From positions 1 through 64,000 of the forward strand of contig JAJDBM010000049.1 in the NCBI GenBank assembly GCA_029261355.1: a stretch of DNA of 64,000 nt. The letters run 5' to 3'. Shown here piece by piece: positions 55,620 through 64,000 of this stretch. Source of the DNA: Nitrospirales bacterium. GTDB taxonomy: Bacteria; Nitrospirota; Nitrospiria; Nitrospirales; UBA8639. A program made the translations under genes and the position numbers. Each line of letters starts with the position of its first letter. The stretch's first letter is position 1. The notes beneath the pieces were generated by a model. The model was not told the DNA's origin. It did no database searches and saw only the letters and a list, made by a program, of their open reading frames with translations.

Positions 55620-58600
55620 CTACGATATACCTTGAAGTTCATTCAATCTGACAGAGACCAATGTAGATACGCCAGGCTGCTCCATCGTCACACCGAAAAG
55701 AGAATCAGCCACTTCCATCGTTCGCTTGTTATGTGTCACGATAATAAATTGAGAATGTTCCGCCATTTGTGTCAAAAACTGCCCAAATCGCCCAACATTG
55801 GCCTCATCCAAAGGCGCATCAACCTCATCAAGAACACAGAAGGGAGAGGGCTTAATCAAGAAACTGGCAAACAGTAATGCGAGGACCGTCATGGTTTTCT
55901 CACCACCTGACAACATGACCAAATTTTTCAATCGTTTTCCAGGTGGTTGCGCAATGATATCTACGCCAGCCTCTTTCCGATTATCATCACCTTCTTCATG
56001 CTCAGGTTCAACGAGGACGAGCTCAGCGCGACCCCCAGCAAACAAAGCCGTAAAAATCTCATTGAATTTCGCCTGAATACTTTTGAACGTCTCAGCAAAA
56101 AGCTTGCTCGTCGTGTGGTGCAGCCGTTCAATAATTTCTTGAAGAGATTCAATCGATGTCGTGAGATCGGCTTCTTGGGTCGTTAAAAATTCAAATCGTT
56201 GAAGAAGTTCTTGATGTTCTTCAATCGCGGCAAGGTTAATCGCCCCCATCCGTCCCAATTTCTCCCGGATTGCTTGCAACTGGGATTTCCATTCATCAAT
56301 AGAAAATTCCGTGGGTTGCCCTTCAGGTGCGAGAGCATTCTCCTCAGTCTCGGGTGAGACGACCGCCTTAAGTATATCCACAGAACCACCATAGGTCTCA
56401 GTCAACGTTTCTTCTACTGAAGTGATTTTAATACGAACCTCTGCCAGTTTGACGGTAATCGTCCCACGAACTCTCAGGTTATCGGCCAATATTTTACGGA
56501 TTTCTCCTAACTGCCGATCATGCCCCTTGGTCGTTTCAACTATCTGATGGTAGCTATCTTGCAGGTCAATCAGGGTATGCTCAATTCCATCTTTTTTCTC
56601 TTGCGCCTTTTCAAACATCTCCTCCTGACGGAGACGTTCATCTCGACTTTCCCGCGTATTGAGAAACAACTGTTCAAGCTGTTGATCCAATTCCTGGAGC
56701 CTTGAGGCTCGGACCGTTTCTTCATGCTGCAATCGACTGAGGTCACTCTGCTCATGTGTTTGACGTGTCTGAGCCGTGCTTAACCCCATACGACTTTCCG
56801 TCATCAATTCATTCAACTCCCTGAACTGAGTCTCTACCTCCGCTAAATGCTGTGAGGTTGACTCAAACTCTCGCTCTCGCTCAACTCGTTCCGTCTCTAA
56901 TTGCACTCGTTGGGTTTGCAGTTGGCTTGACTCTTCTTGCAACTCCACCACTTCGGCTTCTTCAGTGAATTGCTCGCTACGAATGGTTTCTAACCGACGG
57001 GTCAATTCAGGAAGGGCGTTCGCTAACACCCCTTCTTCTTTCTTCAAAGAAATGAGCTGGACCTCAACCTCACGAATAGTGTGATGCACATCTTGAAGCT
57101 CACCTTGAGTCGACTCAAGATCACTGGTGACCGCAAGCCGATGAGCGAGCGCCTCATCTAGGCTAATCCCAATTTCTTTGCCTTTGGATTCGAGACGAAG
57201 AATCTCACCTTGCCGCCGAATCACACCGCCTGACTCTCCAACCCCACCACCGGTAATCAAACCAGAGGCATGAATCGTCTCGCCATCAACCGTAACGAGA
57301 ATCGGACCTTTCCCTGCAAACCACTGATGGCGTTCCATGATCCCAAGTCCAGCCTCCAATGAGGTCACAACATAGACACCATCTAAAAAGAGCACAGTCG
57401 CAGATCTCAGCTCTGGAGGACAATCAACAAACCCGATCGCTGCACCCAATATCTCAGACTCCTCGACCAAAGCCGTGTGCCAACTTGGGACGTCAGGGTC
57501 ACGTGCTTCCATGAATTGCAGCGGCACGAAACTTCCTCGACCGAGTGATTGCTCCTTCAACCTGGCAATAGCGAGGGCCGCATCACTGGGGCGTTCAACA
57601 ACCCAAGACTTGAGTCGATCGGTCAATGCCGCTTCAATCGCTTTTTCAACCTTCTCTTGCACGACTAATCGTTCAGCAAACGCTTCCTTAATTTCTTGAC
57701 AGGCACCTCGAATAGAGGTCGCGTCAATTTCTCCACTCGCGCTATAGCCAAATTCCTCTTGCACGACAGCCCGAAGGGCACGGAGTTCTGATTCGATGCC
57801 CGCGACGTTTGATCGTCCCTCTAATAACCGTTCATCAAGTTCCTTTTGTCGTGAGGTCAAGACTCGCAGAGACTCCTCAAGTTCCTCGCGTTTTACCCGT
57901 AACTGTTCAAAGGTGCCAGCCACGGTCTCTCGCTGTTGGCGAACATGTTCACTCTCTGAAGTCAAGCGAAGTTGTTGCGCTTCAGATTCACCACATTCCA
58001 ACAATAGCCGTTCAAGTCTTCTAGCAAGACCCGACCGCCGCTCATCCAAGGTCTGTAAACGATTGTCAATATTCGTCTTCTGAACGGTCAAATCCATCAA
58101 CAACTGCCGAAAACGATTCACCTCTGCACTCGCGACCGCCCGCTGCTCTGTCAAAACATGGTGGCGACCCTCTCCATCAGTGATGGACGTCTCAAATTTA
58201 CTGATGTCGCGTTGAATCTGAGTAAGCCGCTCTTGAATGCCATCAGTTAATCCTTGTGACTGCTCAGCAGCGTCAATCACCCTGGCACGCTCTTTAATGG
58301 CATGTTCATGCTGCTGCTCATAATGCTCCATCTGATTCCGGAGCACTTCAATCGTCGTCAGGGCATGGGCCATCGCCTGCTCAACTTCTCGCAATTGCTC
58401 GCGACTTTCCGTCACGGACTCTCCAGCTGTGGCCAAGGAAAACTTGGCCTCTTCTTGCTCAGCCATCACCCGTTGTTCGTGAGTGACATGCGCCAATTCT
58501 TGCGACTCAGATTCAAGCAACTCTTTCTCGATCTCCTGTTGCCGTTCCTGTAATTGCTGGTATTCCCACTGAAGAATCTGAATCTCTAAGCCCTTAGCTT

Positions 58601-59288
58601 CATTCTGTAAGTCTTGAAAGGTCTGTGCCTGCTTGGCCTGACGTTCCAAGGAACGCAACTGTCGTTGCACTTCGGCCAGAATATCGCGCACCCGAAAAAG
58701 GTTTTGTTCTGTAGAGTCTAATTTTCGCAACGCCTCGGCTTTTTGCTTTTTATACCGCATGATCCCCGCCGTCTCTTCAATAAATTCACGGCGTTCCAAG
58801 GGAGAGGCACTGAGCAATTGATCAATATTGCCTTGCTCGATCACCGTATGACCTTTCGTGCCAGCACGTGCCGCCCATAACAAACTTCGAATATCCTTCA
58901 GTCGACACGGGATTTTATTGATAGAGTAGTCACTATCGCCATCCCGATACAGTCGCCGCGTAATCATTATTTCCGTCGATTTCCCTAACGCATCCCCCAA
59001 TACAGACAGCGCTTCCAACTCTTGTTCTGTCACACCCCCAAAGATCGTCGACACTTCCACCATGCCCATCGGCTTACGCGCCTCAGTGCCATTGAAGATG
59101 ACATCTTCCATTTTCTCGGCTCTGAGCGATTTAGGACTCTGCTCGCCTAAAGACCACAATAGCGCATCGACGATGTTACTCTTCCCCGTGCCGTTTGGCC
59201 CAACAATAGCCGTGACACCCTGTGGAAAGTCGATCTTAGCCTCAGCAAAAGACTTAAACCCATCGACAATTAAAGTCTGGAGATGCAT
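55620..59288 (-). CDS. smc: Chromosome segregation protein SMC
   Basis: 1222 residues. The Walker A is GPNGTGKSNIVDALLW (about 32-39, with Thr where Ser is more usual). A first coiled coil (about 170-490) is followed by the hinge (about 510-680, with VLFLDGVYVVTSLEAGL and TVDGETIHASGLITGGG), then the second coiled coil and the head with LSGGEKTMTVLALLFA and CVLDEVDAPLDEANV. SMC dimers bind and compact chromosomes by loop extrusion with ScpA and ScpB, which are not in this window. The gene stands alone between mscS and the caspase gene. Confidence 0.97.
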   Translation of the reverse strand: MHLQTLIVDGFKSFAEAKIDFPQGVTAIVGPNGTGKSNIVDALLWSLGEQSPKSLRAEKMEDVIFNGTEARKPMGMVEVSTIFGGVTEQELEALSVLGDALGKSTEIMITRRLYRDGDSDYSINKIPCRLKDIRSLLWAARAGTKGHTVIEQGNIDQLLSASPLERREFIEETAGIMRYKKQKAEALRKLDSTEQNLFRVRDILAEVQRQLRSLERQAKQAQTFQDLQNEAKGLEIQILQWEYQQLQERQQEIEKELLESESQELAHVTHEQRVMAEQEEAKFSLATAGESVTESREQLREVEQAMAHALTTIEVLRNQMEHYEQQHEHAIKERARVIDAAEQSQGLTDGIQERLTQIQRDISKFETSITDGEGRHHVLTEQRAVASAEVNRFRQLLMDLTVQKTNIDNRLQTLDERRSGLARRLERLLLECGESEAQQLRLTSESEHVRQQRETVAGTFEQLRVKREELEESLRVLTSRQKELDERLLEGRSNVAGIESELRALRAVVQEEFGYSASGEIDATSIRGACQEIKEAFAERLVVQEKVEKAIEAALTDRLKSWVVERPSDAALAIARLKEQSLGRGSFVPLQFMEARDPDVPSWHTALVEESEILGAAIGFVDCPPELRSATVLFLDGVYVVTSLEAGLGIMERHQWFAGKGPILVTVDGETIHASGLITGGGVGESGGVIRRQGEILRLESKGKEIGISLDEALAHRLAVTSDLESTQGELQDVHHTIREVEVQLISLKKEEGVLANALPELTRRLETIRSEQFTEEAEVVELQEESSQLQTQRVQLETERVEREREFESTSQHLAEVETQFRELNELMTESRMGLSTAQTRQTHEQSDLSRLQHEETVRASRLQELDQQLEQLFLNTRESRDERLRQEEMFEKAQEKKDGIEHTLIDLQDSYHQIVETTKGHDRQLGEIRKILADNLRVRGTITVKLAEVRIKITSVEETLTETYGGSVDILKAVVSPETEENALAPEGQPTEFSIDEWKSQLQAIREKLGRMGAINLAAIEEHQELLQRFEFLTTQEADLTTSIESLQEIIERLHHTTSKLFAETFKSIQAKFNEIFTALFAGGRAELVLVEPEHEEGDDNRKEAGVDIIAQPPGKRLKNLVMLSGGEKTMTVLALLFASFLIKPSPFCVLDEVDAPLDEANVGRFGQFLTQMAEHSQFIIVTHNKRTMEVADSLFGVTMEQPGVSTLVSVRLNELQGIS

Positions 59289-59554
59289 GCAAATCCTCCG
59301 TAGATTGAGAGCGTCTTATAGCGGGAACCCATTTTCCAGATTTACCACAGTACCTACCTAAAATCAAAAAATAATATACCAAATAAGGTAGATGAATAGC
59401 CCGTTACATGCCATATATTGTGGGGAAGGTGTGGATAACTGAGGGGCTAAACGTGGAGAGATACCCACGGCACGCCATGGGCATCATAAATATATGAAAA
59501 AAAAAGAAAAACAGGGGACAAAGAGGAAAGTATAAAAGGATAAAGGAAAAAGGG

Positions 59555-61204
59555 TTAGGGGGTCCTGGCCAGACGAAATCCGGTGTCGATGAGCGCTTCA
59601 CCTGGATGGTACCTGTCGCGGAAGGCAGAGCGGAGGATCTGAGGTAGGTTGTTCCAGCCCCCGCCACGCAACGACCGTTTCTCACAAGTCTTCCCTGCCG
59701 CCGTCTCGTGCGCCAACCCATCAGTCGGGGCACCCTGATAGCTATCCACGTAACAGTCTTGCACCCATTCCCAGACGTTACCACTGAGACCGTACAACCC
59801 AAAAGCATTAGGCTTCTTACTCCGAACCTCTGCCGTCTTACGACCGGAATTGGCCTTGTACACGGCATAGTCCCTCAACTTCGATTCCTCGGAAGTCCCT
59901 GCCCACAGTTCTTGATTGGCCCCGCTCTTAGCGGCATATTCCCATTCGGCTTCGCTCGGCAACCGATAGGCATGAGCACCTGTCAGACCTACCCTGGCAT
60001 TCAGCCAGGCAATGTAGGTCTGTATATCGTTCCAGCTCACATTGATCACCGGGCGGGCTCCCCGTCCCCAGCCTTGGTCTTTTTTCTGGGAACAAGCACC
60101 TGCGCTTACACAACGGTCCCACTCAGCAAAGGTGACCTCAGTTTCCCCAAGCTCAAACGCGGGTACAGTCACGTGATGTTGCGGCCCTTCATCTTTGTAC
60201 CGTCCTTCCTCTGTCTCAGGGGAACCCATCAGAAACGTCCCACCAGGAATCGCCACCATCCGTGGACCGCCTTTAGCCTCCAAACTCTTGGATAGGTCTT
60301 CTTTACCGGTTGGCTTTCCAAAGCGTGAGGTCGTCCTATGGCCGGACGATCCTGACCCAGCTACTGGCGGTTCGACACACCCTGGGAGACAAAACCGCCC
60401 GATAATCCCATCATAGTAGGTTGGCCTCTGCACATAGCCAGCCTCATCTGCCAGCGTCCACACCTTATCTTTCACTCTTGTACTCAACTCCTGAATGCTC
60501 AAATCGGCACGACTAATGAGTGGCAACAAGGTCCGGGTAAATAATGAATTGGCAATATCCTTTTCGCTCGGGAGACGATCAAATGCCGTCATTCTACTCG
60601 CGGCGGCATACATGACAAAGATACCGTCCGGTGCCTCCACACTGGCCAATCCTCCACGTGCGCCTACCGACCTGAGGCCCTCTGGCACAAACGGGTTATC
60701 GCGACAGGCATCGAGCATCACGACTGAAACTTGTGGATGAAGCCGATCGCCCATGGATAAATCGTCAAGCAAAATATTCAAACTCAGTGACTCACGCTGC
60801 AACAAAGTCGACCGGCCTTGTTGCGTGTAGGGCACATCACGTGGGAGCAAATAATTTCGTCCCTCCAATTCGACTCCATGCCCTGAAAAAAAGACCACCA
60901 AGGTCTCGCCCCCTTCAATCTGGTTCAATGTCTTATCCCAAAGCACATTAAACGCTTTACGCGTGAGATTTGTGCCAAAGTTGACCTTAAAGCCAAGGGC
61001 CTCGAGTTTTGCTGCTACCGCCGTTGCATCATTAACGGCATTCTTGAGTTGATCGGTCGGTCCCAATTCGTCGTATGTATCGATTCCCACGACAAAGGCC
61101 ACGCGCTTCTCAGCTCCGGCAACAGTCACCAGACTCATGATCCCCCATAGAATCAGGAAAAGTATGAGCACTTCTCGCCATCGCTGTTTCGTGTCAATAC
61201 GCAT
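59555..61204 (-). CDS. Exported caspase-like (peptidase C14) protein fused to a SUMF1/FGE-like domain
   Basis: Start at 61204 overlaps the upstream gene stop as TGATG. The 549-residue product has a signal peptide (core LILFLILWGIMSLVTVAGA), then a caspase fold: RVAFVVGIDTYDELG, catalytic H109 in FFSGHGVE and C167 in MLDACRDNPF. A linker leads to a formylglycine-generating-enzyme-like domain (about 315-545: MVAIPGGTFLMGSPE, RPVINVSWNDIQTYIAW, YRLPSEAEWEYAAKSG, LRGGGWNN). The cysteines that make FGE an enzyme are missing after GGGW, so this half is probably a binding domain. Bacterial C14 proteases cut after basic residues and take part in signalling or cell death. The cell location is periplasm or outside. 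Substrate unknown. Confidence 0.9.
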   Translation of the reverse strand: MRIDTKQRWREVLILFLILWGIMSLVTVAGAEKRVAFVVGIDTYDELGPTDQLKNAVNDATAVAAKLEALGFKVNFGTNLTRKAFNVLWDKTLNQIEGGETLVVFFSGHGVELEGRNYLLPRDVPYTQQGRSTLLQRESLSLNILLDDLSMGDRLHPQVSVVMLDACRDNPFVPEGLRSVGARGGLASVEAPDGIFVMYAAASRMTAFDRLPSEKDIANSLFTRTLLPLISRADLSIQELSTRVKDKVWTLADEAGYVQRPTYYDGIIGRFCLPGCVEPPVAGSGSSGHRTTSRFGKPTGKEDLSKSLEAKGGPRMVAIPGGTFLMGSPETEEGRYKDEGPQHHVTVPAFELGETEVTFAEWDRCVSAGACSQKKDQGWGRGARPVINVSWNDIQTYIAWLNARVGLTGAHAYRLPSEAEWEYAAKSGANQELWAGTSEESKLRDYAVYKANSGRKTAEVRSKKPNAFGLYGLSGNVWEWVQDCYVDSYQGAPTDGLAHETAAGKTCEKRSLRGGGWNNLPQILRSAFRDRYHPGEALIDTGFRLARTP

Positions 61205-61857
61205 CAGACAAACACATCCCGTTGCTTCCAAACGTCCCAACGCATTCGTGGGTCTTGGGGATATCGCCGAAGAATGCGTTTTTCTCCGTTCGCCTTGGCC
61301 TCGGCATTCTTGTCCCAGGCGAATTGGCCGCCAGCTCTGACCGCAGTGTAGATCGTACGCCGTGTGACGGTGCCAATCTCAAAATCTTCCATGGCCATGT
61401 TAAAGATATCGTCCGCCTCATCCCGTGGTCGCGTTTGTGTCCAATAGAGATAATCATGGATGATGGCCGCATAGGCATATTCACCGTCAGGCCGCAGTAC
61501 GGAATAAAATATGGCAGGAATGCTGGCTAAGTCCGTCACGAAGCCTATTGGTGCAATTACCTTCTCATAGCCTGTCTGGCCAGGATTCGGCGTCCATGAA
61601 ATCGGCGCTAGCAAAAAGTAGATTGGCTCGCGAAATCGGGAAACTTTGAGCATTCCGCCTGGAGCCCTACTCACTCCCTGCATCCACTCAGTCATCCACG
61701 CTTCTGTTCCACGACCAGGATTAGGCAACGGCGCCACACCAAGTTCGCTTCCCAGTACAGGGGAACGCCGATCAAATATGCCCACACCATAGGGCACAGT
61801 CACCGTCATCATCGCAGCAAGCGTAAGAAACCGTCGTCGACTGACAGGCCTCATCAC
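61204..61857 (-). CDS. Tat-exported DUF1353 protein
   Basis: 217 residues. A Tat signal, SRRRFLTLAAMMTVTVP, opens the protein. The DUF1353 core follows, with APIGFVTDLASIPAIFYSVL, AAIIHDYLYWTQTRPRDEADDIF and MEDFEIG. DUF1353 proteins are known mostly from phages and mobile DNA with no proven function; the H-D pair and R..AD motif could form a hydrolase-like site. The Tat signal means the protein is folded before export. Its stop overlaps the caspase gene start, so the two should be made together and may act together outside the cytoplasm. Confidence 0.8.
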   Translation of the reverse strand: MMRPVSRRRFLTLAAMMTVTVPYGVGIFDRRSPVLGSELGVAPLPNPGRGTEAWMTEWMQGVSRAPGGMLKVSRFREPIYFLLAPISWTPNPGQTGYEKVIAPIGFVTDLASIPAIFYSVLRPDGEYAYAAIIHDYLYWTQTRPRDEADDIFNMAMEDFEIGTVTRRTIYTAVRAGGQFAWDKNAEAKANGEKRILRRYPQDPRMRWDVWKQRDVFV

Positions 61858-62064
61858 AGCCTCCTCTCACCCTCATTCAGACTGACGAGTTTATGAACGA
61901 AGCACATTCTGTCAGGGAATTGTACGCATCTCGCGTAATTTTGCAACTACGGCCTGCGTAGTAAAAAACAGGAAAGATGTATTTGTAGCGGTGCCCTTTG
62001 GGCAACGAGAGGGAAGTTGGAACGTGAGCAGCTCAGTAATTTCCGAATAACTGTACTCTCAGCT

Positions 62065-63003
62065 CTAGGCTTTTGACTGAGAGGCGATCAGTTCTCGAGG
62101 GAGTAAAAACTCCACGTCTTCTTCAACGACGGTGAGTTCTTCAAATTCTTCAGCCCCTAATTTCCGAAGACTCTCAACCACTTCAGTGACGAGAACCTCT
62201 GGAGCGGAAGCCCCTGCTGCGATACCAATAGCATTGGCACCTTCTAACCATTCAGGCTTAATGTCCTGATACGAATCAATCAGGTAAGAGGATTTCCCAC
62301 AACGTTCTCCGAGCTCCTTCAGCCTGTTGGAATTGGAACTGTTAGGAGATCCAATGACTAAAATCACGTCGACAAACTTCGCCAGTTCCTTCACCGCATT
62401 TTGCCGATTTTGCGTGGCATAACAAATATCTTCTTGGTGAGGCCCCTTAATCCCAGGAAATCGTTTATTCAACGCTTCGACAATGTCATGACATTCATCC
62501 ACGCTCAACGTGGTTTGTGTGACATAGGACAGATGCTTGGGATTTTCGACTACTAATTTTTCCACTTCTTCCACTGAAGACACCAGATGAAATTTATCGG
62601 GAACCTGCCCAAGTGTCCCTACGACTTCAGGATGACCTGAATGGCCAATGAGGATGAGTTCGTATTCATTGGTGTAATCGCGGTTGACCTCATTATGAAC
62701 CTTTATGACTAAGGGACAGGTCGCATCAATAATCTTTAGATTACGTCGATTCGCTTCTTCCCACACACTTTTTGATACACCATGGGCACTGAAAATGACG
62801 ATAGCCCCATCCGGAACTTCATCTAATTCCTCAACAAACACGGCGCCCTTTTCTCGTAGAGAGTTGACGACATGGCGACTATGAACGATTTCATGCCTCA
62901 CATAGATCGGAGCCCCATAGGTTTTCAGTGACAAATCAACGATTTCAATGGCTCGATCGACACCGGCACAAAATCCGCGTGGATTGGCTAAATATATTTT
63001 CAC
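62065..63003 (-). CDS. ispH: 4-Hydroxy-3-methylbut-2-enyl diphosphate reductase
   Basis: 312 residues. The three [4Fe-4S] cysteines are in [14 protein letters not shown] (C12), DATCPLV and [11 protein letters not shown]. The substrate-binding [23 protein letters not shown] and [10 protein letters not shown] blocks are in place. It makes isopentenyl and dimethylallyl diphosphate in the last step of the MEP isoprenoid route. It is followed on the same strand by no close partner; fabH lies upstream after 215 nt. Length and motifs are standard. Confidence 0.97.
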   Translation of the reverse strand: MKIYLANPRGFCAGVDRAIEIVDLSLKTYGAPIYVRHEIVHSRHVVNSLREKGAVFVEELDEVPDGAIVIFSAHGVSKSVWEEANRRNLKIIDATCPLVIKVHNEVNRDYTNEYELILIGHSGHPEVVGTLGQVPDKFHLVSSVEEVEKLVVENPKHLSYVTQTTLSVDECHDIVEALNKRFPGIKGPHQEDICYATQNRQNAVKELAKFVDVILVIGSPNSSNSNRLKELGERCGKSSYLIDSYQDIKPEWLEGANAIGIAAGASAPEVLVTEVVESLRKLGAEEFEELTVVEEDVEFLLPRELIASQSKA

Positions 63004-63217
63004 TCCACCCTCCGTTTCTTATTCAACATTTGCAGAAAAGTCTGTTGAGCGTCCTATGCAACAAATCTTTCATTCAGAATCAAGATTAAGTGAAATGACT
63101 GAGTTCGTCAACACGAGTGTCTGCCAATGCTTCAGATTCCTTGTCATGACCTTCCAGTCCTTCATGACGATGCGGGCTGATGCCTCTCTGCATTCTCCCT
63201 CGACTTGCGCTGACGTC

Positions 63218-64000
63218 TCACCCCCATCGTATCAATGCGCCACCCCAGGTAATGCCTCCGCCAAATGTCCCCAAGAGAAGCAGATCGCCAGCTTGAAGAC
63301 GTCCCTGGCGATTGGCAAAGTCTAACGTAATGGGTAAAGACGCCGATGAGGTATTGCCCGTCTGTTCAATGACTGAAAACAAGCAGTGGGGAGGAATCTG
63401 TAATCGATCAGCTAGTTTCGCTAAAATTCGGCTATTGGCTTGATGAAAGAGGGCATGGTTCACATCTTCCATTGTCACATGATGTGACGCAAGAAGCTCC
63501 GAGAGTGCCTCGCTGAGCTGTTTCACTGCCACACGGAAGAGACGCCCTCCCTTTAATCGAAGAGTATGGCGTTTTTCCTGAACCGTCTTTGCCGACATCG
63601 GCTCCCGAGAACCGCCGGCAGGGATGTGCACCAAATCCGCATAGTTTCCATCTGAAAAAAGTTGAATGACCTGAATGCCAAGCTTCGGCTCTTGGCTTTT
63701 TATCACGACGGCTGCCCCAGCACCATCGCCAAAGAGCATTGCTGTCGAGGTGTTTTCAAGGTCCAAATATCGTGATTTGATCTCTGCGGCCACGACAAGA
63801 CACCGCTCACTGCGACCTGATCGAATGAAAGAATCCGCCATCGACAAGCCATAGAGAAAACCTGAACATGACGCACTGATATCAAACGCCGCAGGTCCCT
63901 TGAGACCTAATCGGCGCTGCAGCAAAGACGCCGTAGAAGGGAATTTCCCCATTTCTGGCGATGTCGTCGAGAACACGATGGTGTCAATATCAGTCGGAAG
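63218..64000 (-). CDS. fabH: 3-Oxoacyl-ACP synthase III (partial, 5' end outside window)
   Basis: The frame is open to the right edge; about 261 residues are visible and the N-terminal ~70 are missing. The first visible residues are LPTDIDTIVFSTTSPE. The catalytic triad is present: Cys in DISASCSGFLYGL, His in ALFHQANSRI and Asn in QTGNTSSASLP. The end reads LLLGTFGGGITWGGALIRW. FabH starts fatty acid chains from acetyl-CoA or another acyl-CoA and malonyl-ACP. Starter choice cannot be read from this piece. Related synthases of other pathways share the motifs, so the symbol is likely but not certain. Confidence 0.9.
   Translation of the reverse strand, partial: LPTDIDTIVFSTTSPEMGKFPSTASLLQRRLGLKGPAAFDISASCSGFLYGLSMADSFIRSGRSERCLVVAAEIKSRYLDLENTSTAMLFGDGAGAAVVIKSQEPKLGIQVIQLFSDGNYADLVHIPAGGSREPMSAKTVQEKRHTLRLKGGRLFRVAVKQLSEALSELLASHHVTMEDVNHALFHQANSRILAKLADRLQIPPHCLFSVIEQTGNTSSASLPITLDFANRQGRLQAGDLLLLGTFGGGITWGGALIRWG

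Noticed and set aside
59404-59868. 154-codon minus-strand frame overlapping the end of the caspase gene
   Set aside because: It lies in another frame of the SUMF1-like coding region, whose reading is supported by clear motifs.
59555-60300. SUMF1 domain as an active formylglycine-generating enzyme
   Set aside because: The cysteines needed for catalysis are absent after the GGGW motif, so only the fold is supported.

Overview
The window comes from a Gram-negative bacterium: it carries TolC-like and porin-like outer-membrane proteins, a TonB-dependent receptor, PEP-CTERM proteins, LspA and lipoproteins. Base composition is moderate. The fused transaldolase/glucose-6-phosphate isomerase, PEP-CTERM proteins, a catalytic (His-type) Thi4 and many two-component proteins would fit a Nitrospirota (Nitrospira-like) genome. 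That placement is an inference; there is no rRNA gene or marker that proves it. No tRNA, rRNA or CRISPR array was seen.

Layout. 1-1537: broken accessory DNA, with the left end of an IS3-family element and a decayed Phd/RelE-type toxin-antitoxin pair. 1538-9141 (+): porin, small PstS-like protein, hybrid histidine kinase, HDOD protein and soluble transhydrogenase SthA. 9255-12294 (-): a 14-repeat RCC1 protein ending in a dockerin-like domain, followed by a cohesin-like PEP-CTERM protein. 12866-17937 (-): sugar-phosphate metabolism (tal-pgi, tkt). 18289-20980 (+): a TtuB/TtuA-like tRNA thiolation pair and an HD-GYP phosphodiesterase. 21072-26389 (-): lspA, ileS, and a MarR / small ORF / nadA row. 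27373-32647: TonB receptor; a cysteine-rich MarR regulator divergent from a thioredoxin-like protein and a lipoprotein truncated haemoglobin; a MOSC protein.

33059-37923 (-): a tight four-gene operon of DUF4956 membrane protein, HlyD adaptor fused to a DUF3616-like propeller, TolC-like protein and VTC-domain polyphosphate polymerase. It is flanked by two ~200-bp direct repeats. The polymerase keeps the expected catalytic residues, and there is an adaptor and outer-membrane channel but no ABC, RND or MFS pump. The operon therefore looks like an undescribed trans-envelope system that makes and exports (or anchors) polyphosphate or a similar anionic polymer. It is the best candidate for a new system in the window.

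38999-43361: an OmpR-type two-component pair divergent from an LbtU-like porin, then a PEP-CTERM protein. 43897-46942 (+): TPP riboswitch with terminator, thiC and a sulfide-dependent thi4. 47059-54062: small regulators, ygfZ, several small unknown proteins, an EamA transporter, an Sfp-type phosphopantetheinyl transferase and a ferredoxin. 54179-64000 (-): mscS, smc, a caspase-like/SUMF1 fusion coupled to a Tat-exported DUF1353 protein, ispH and the start-truncated fabH.
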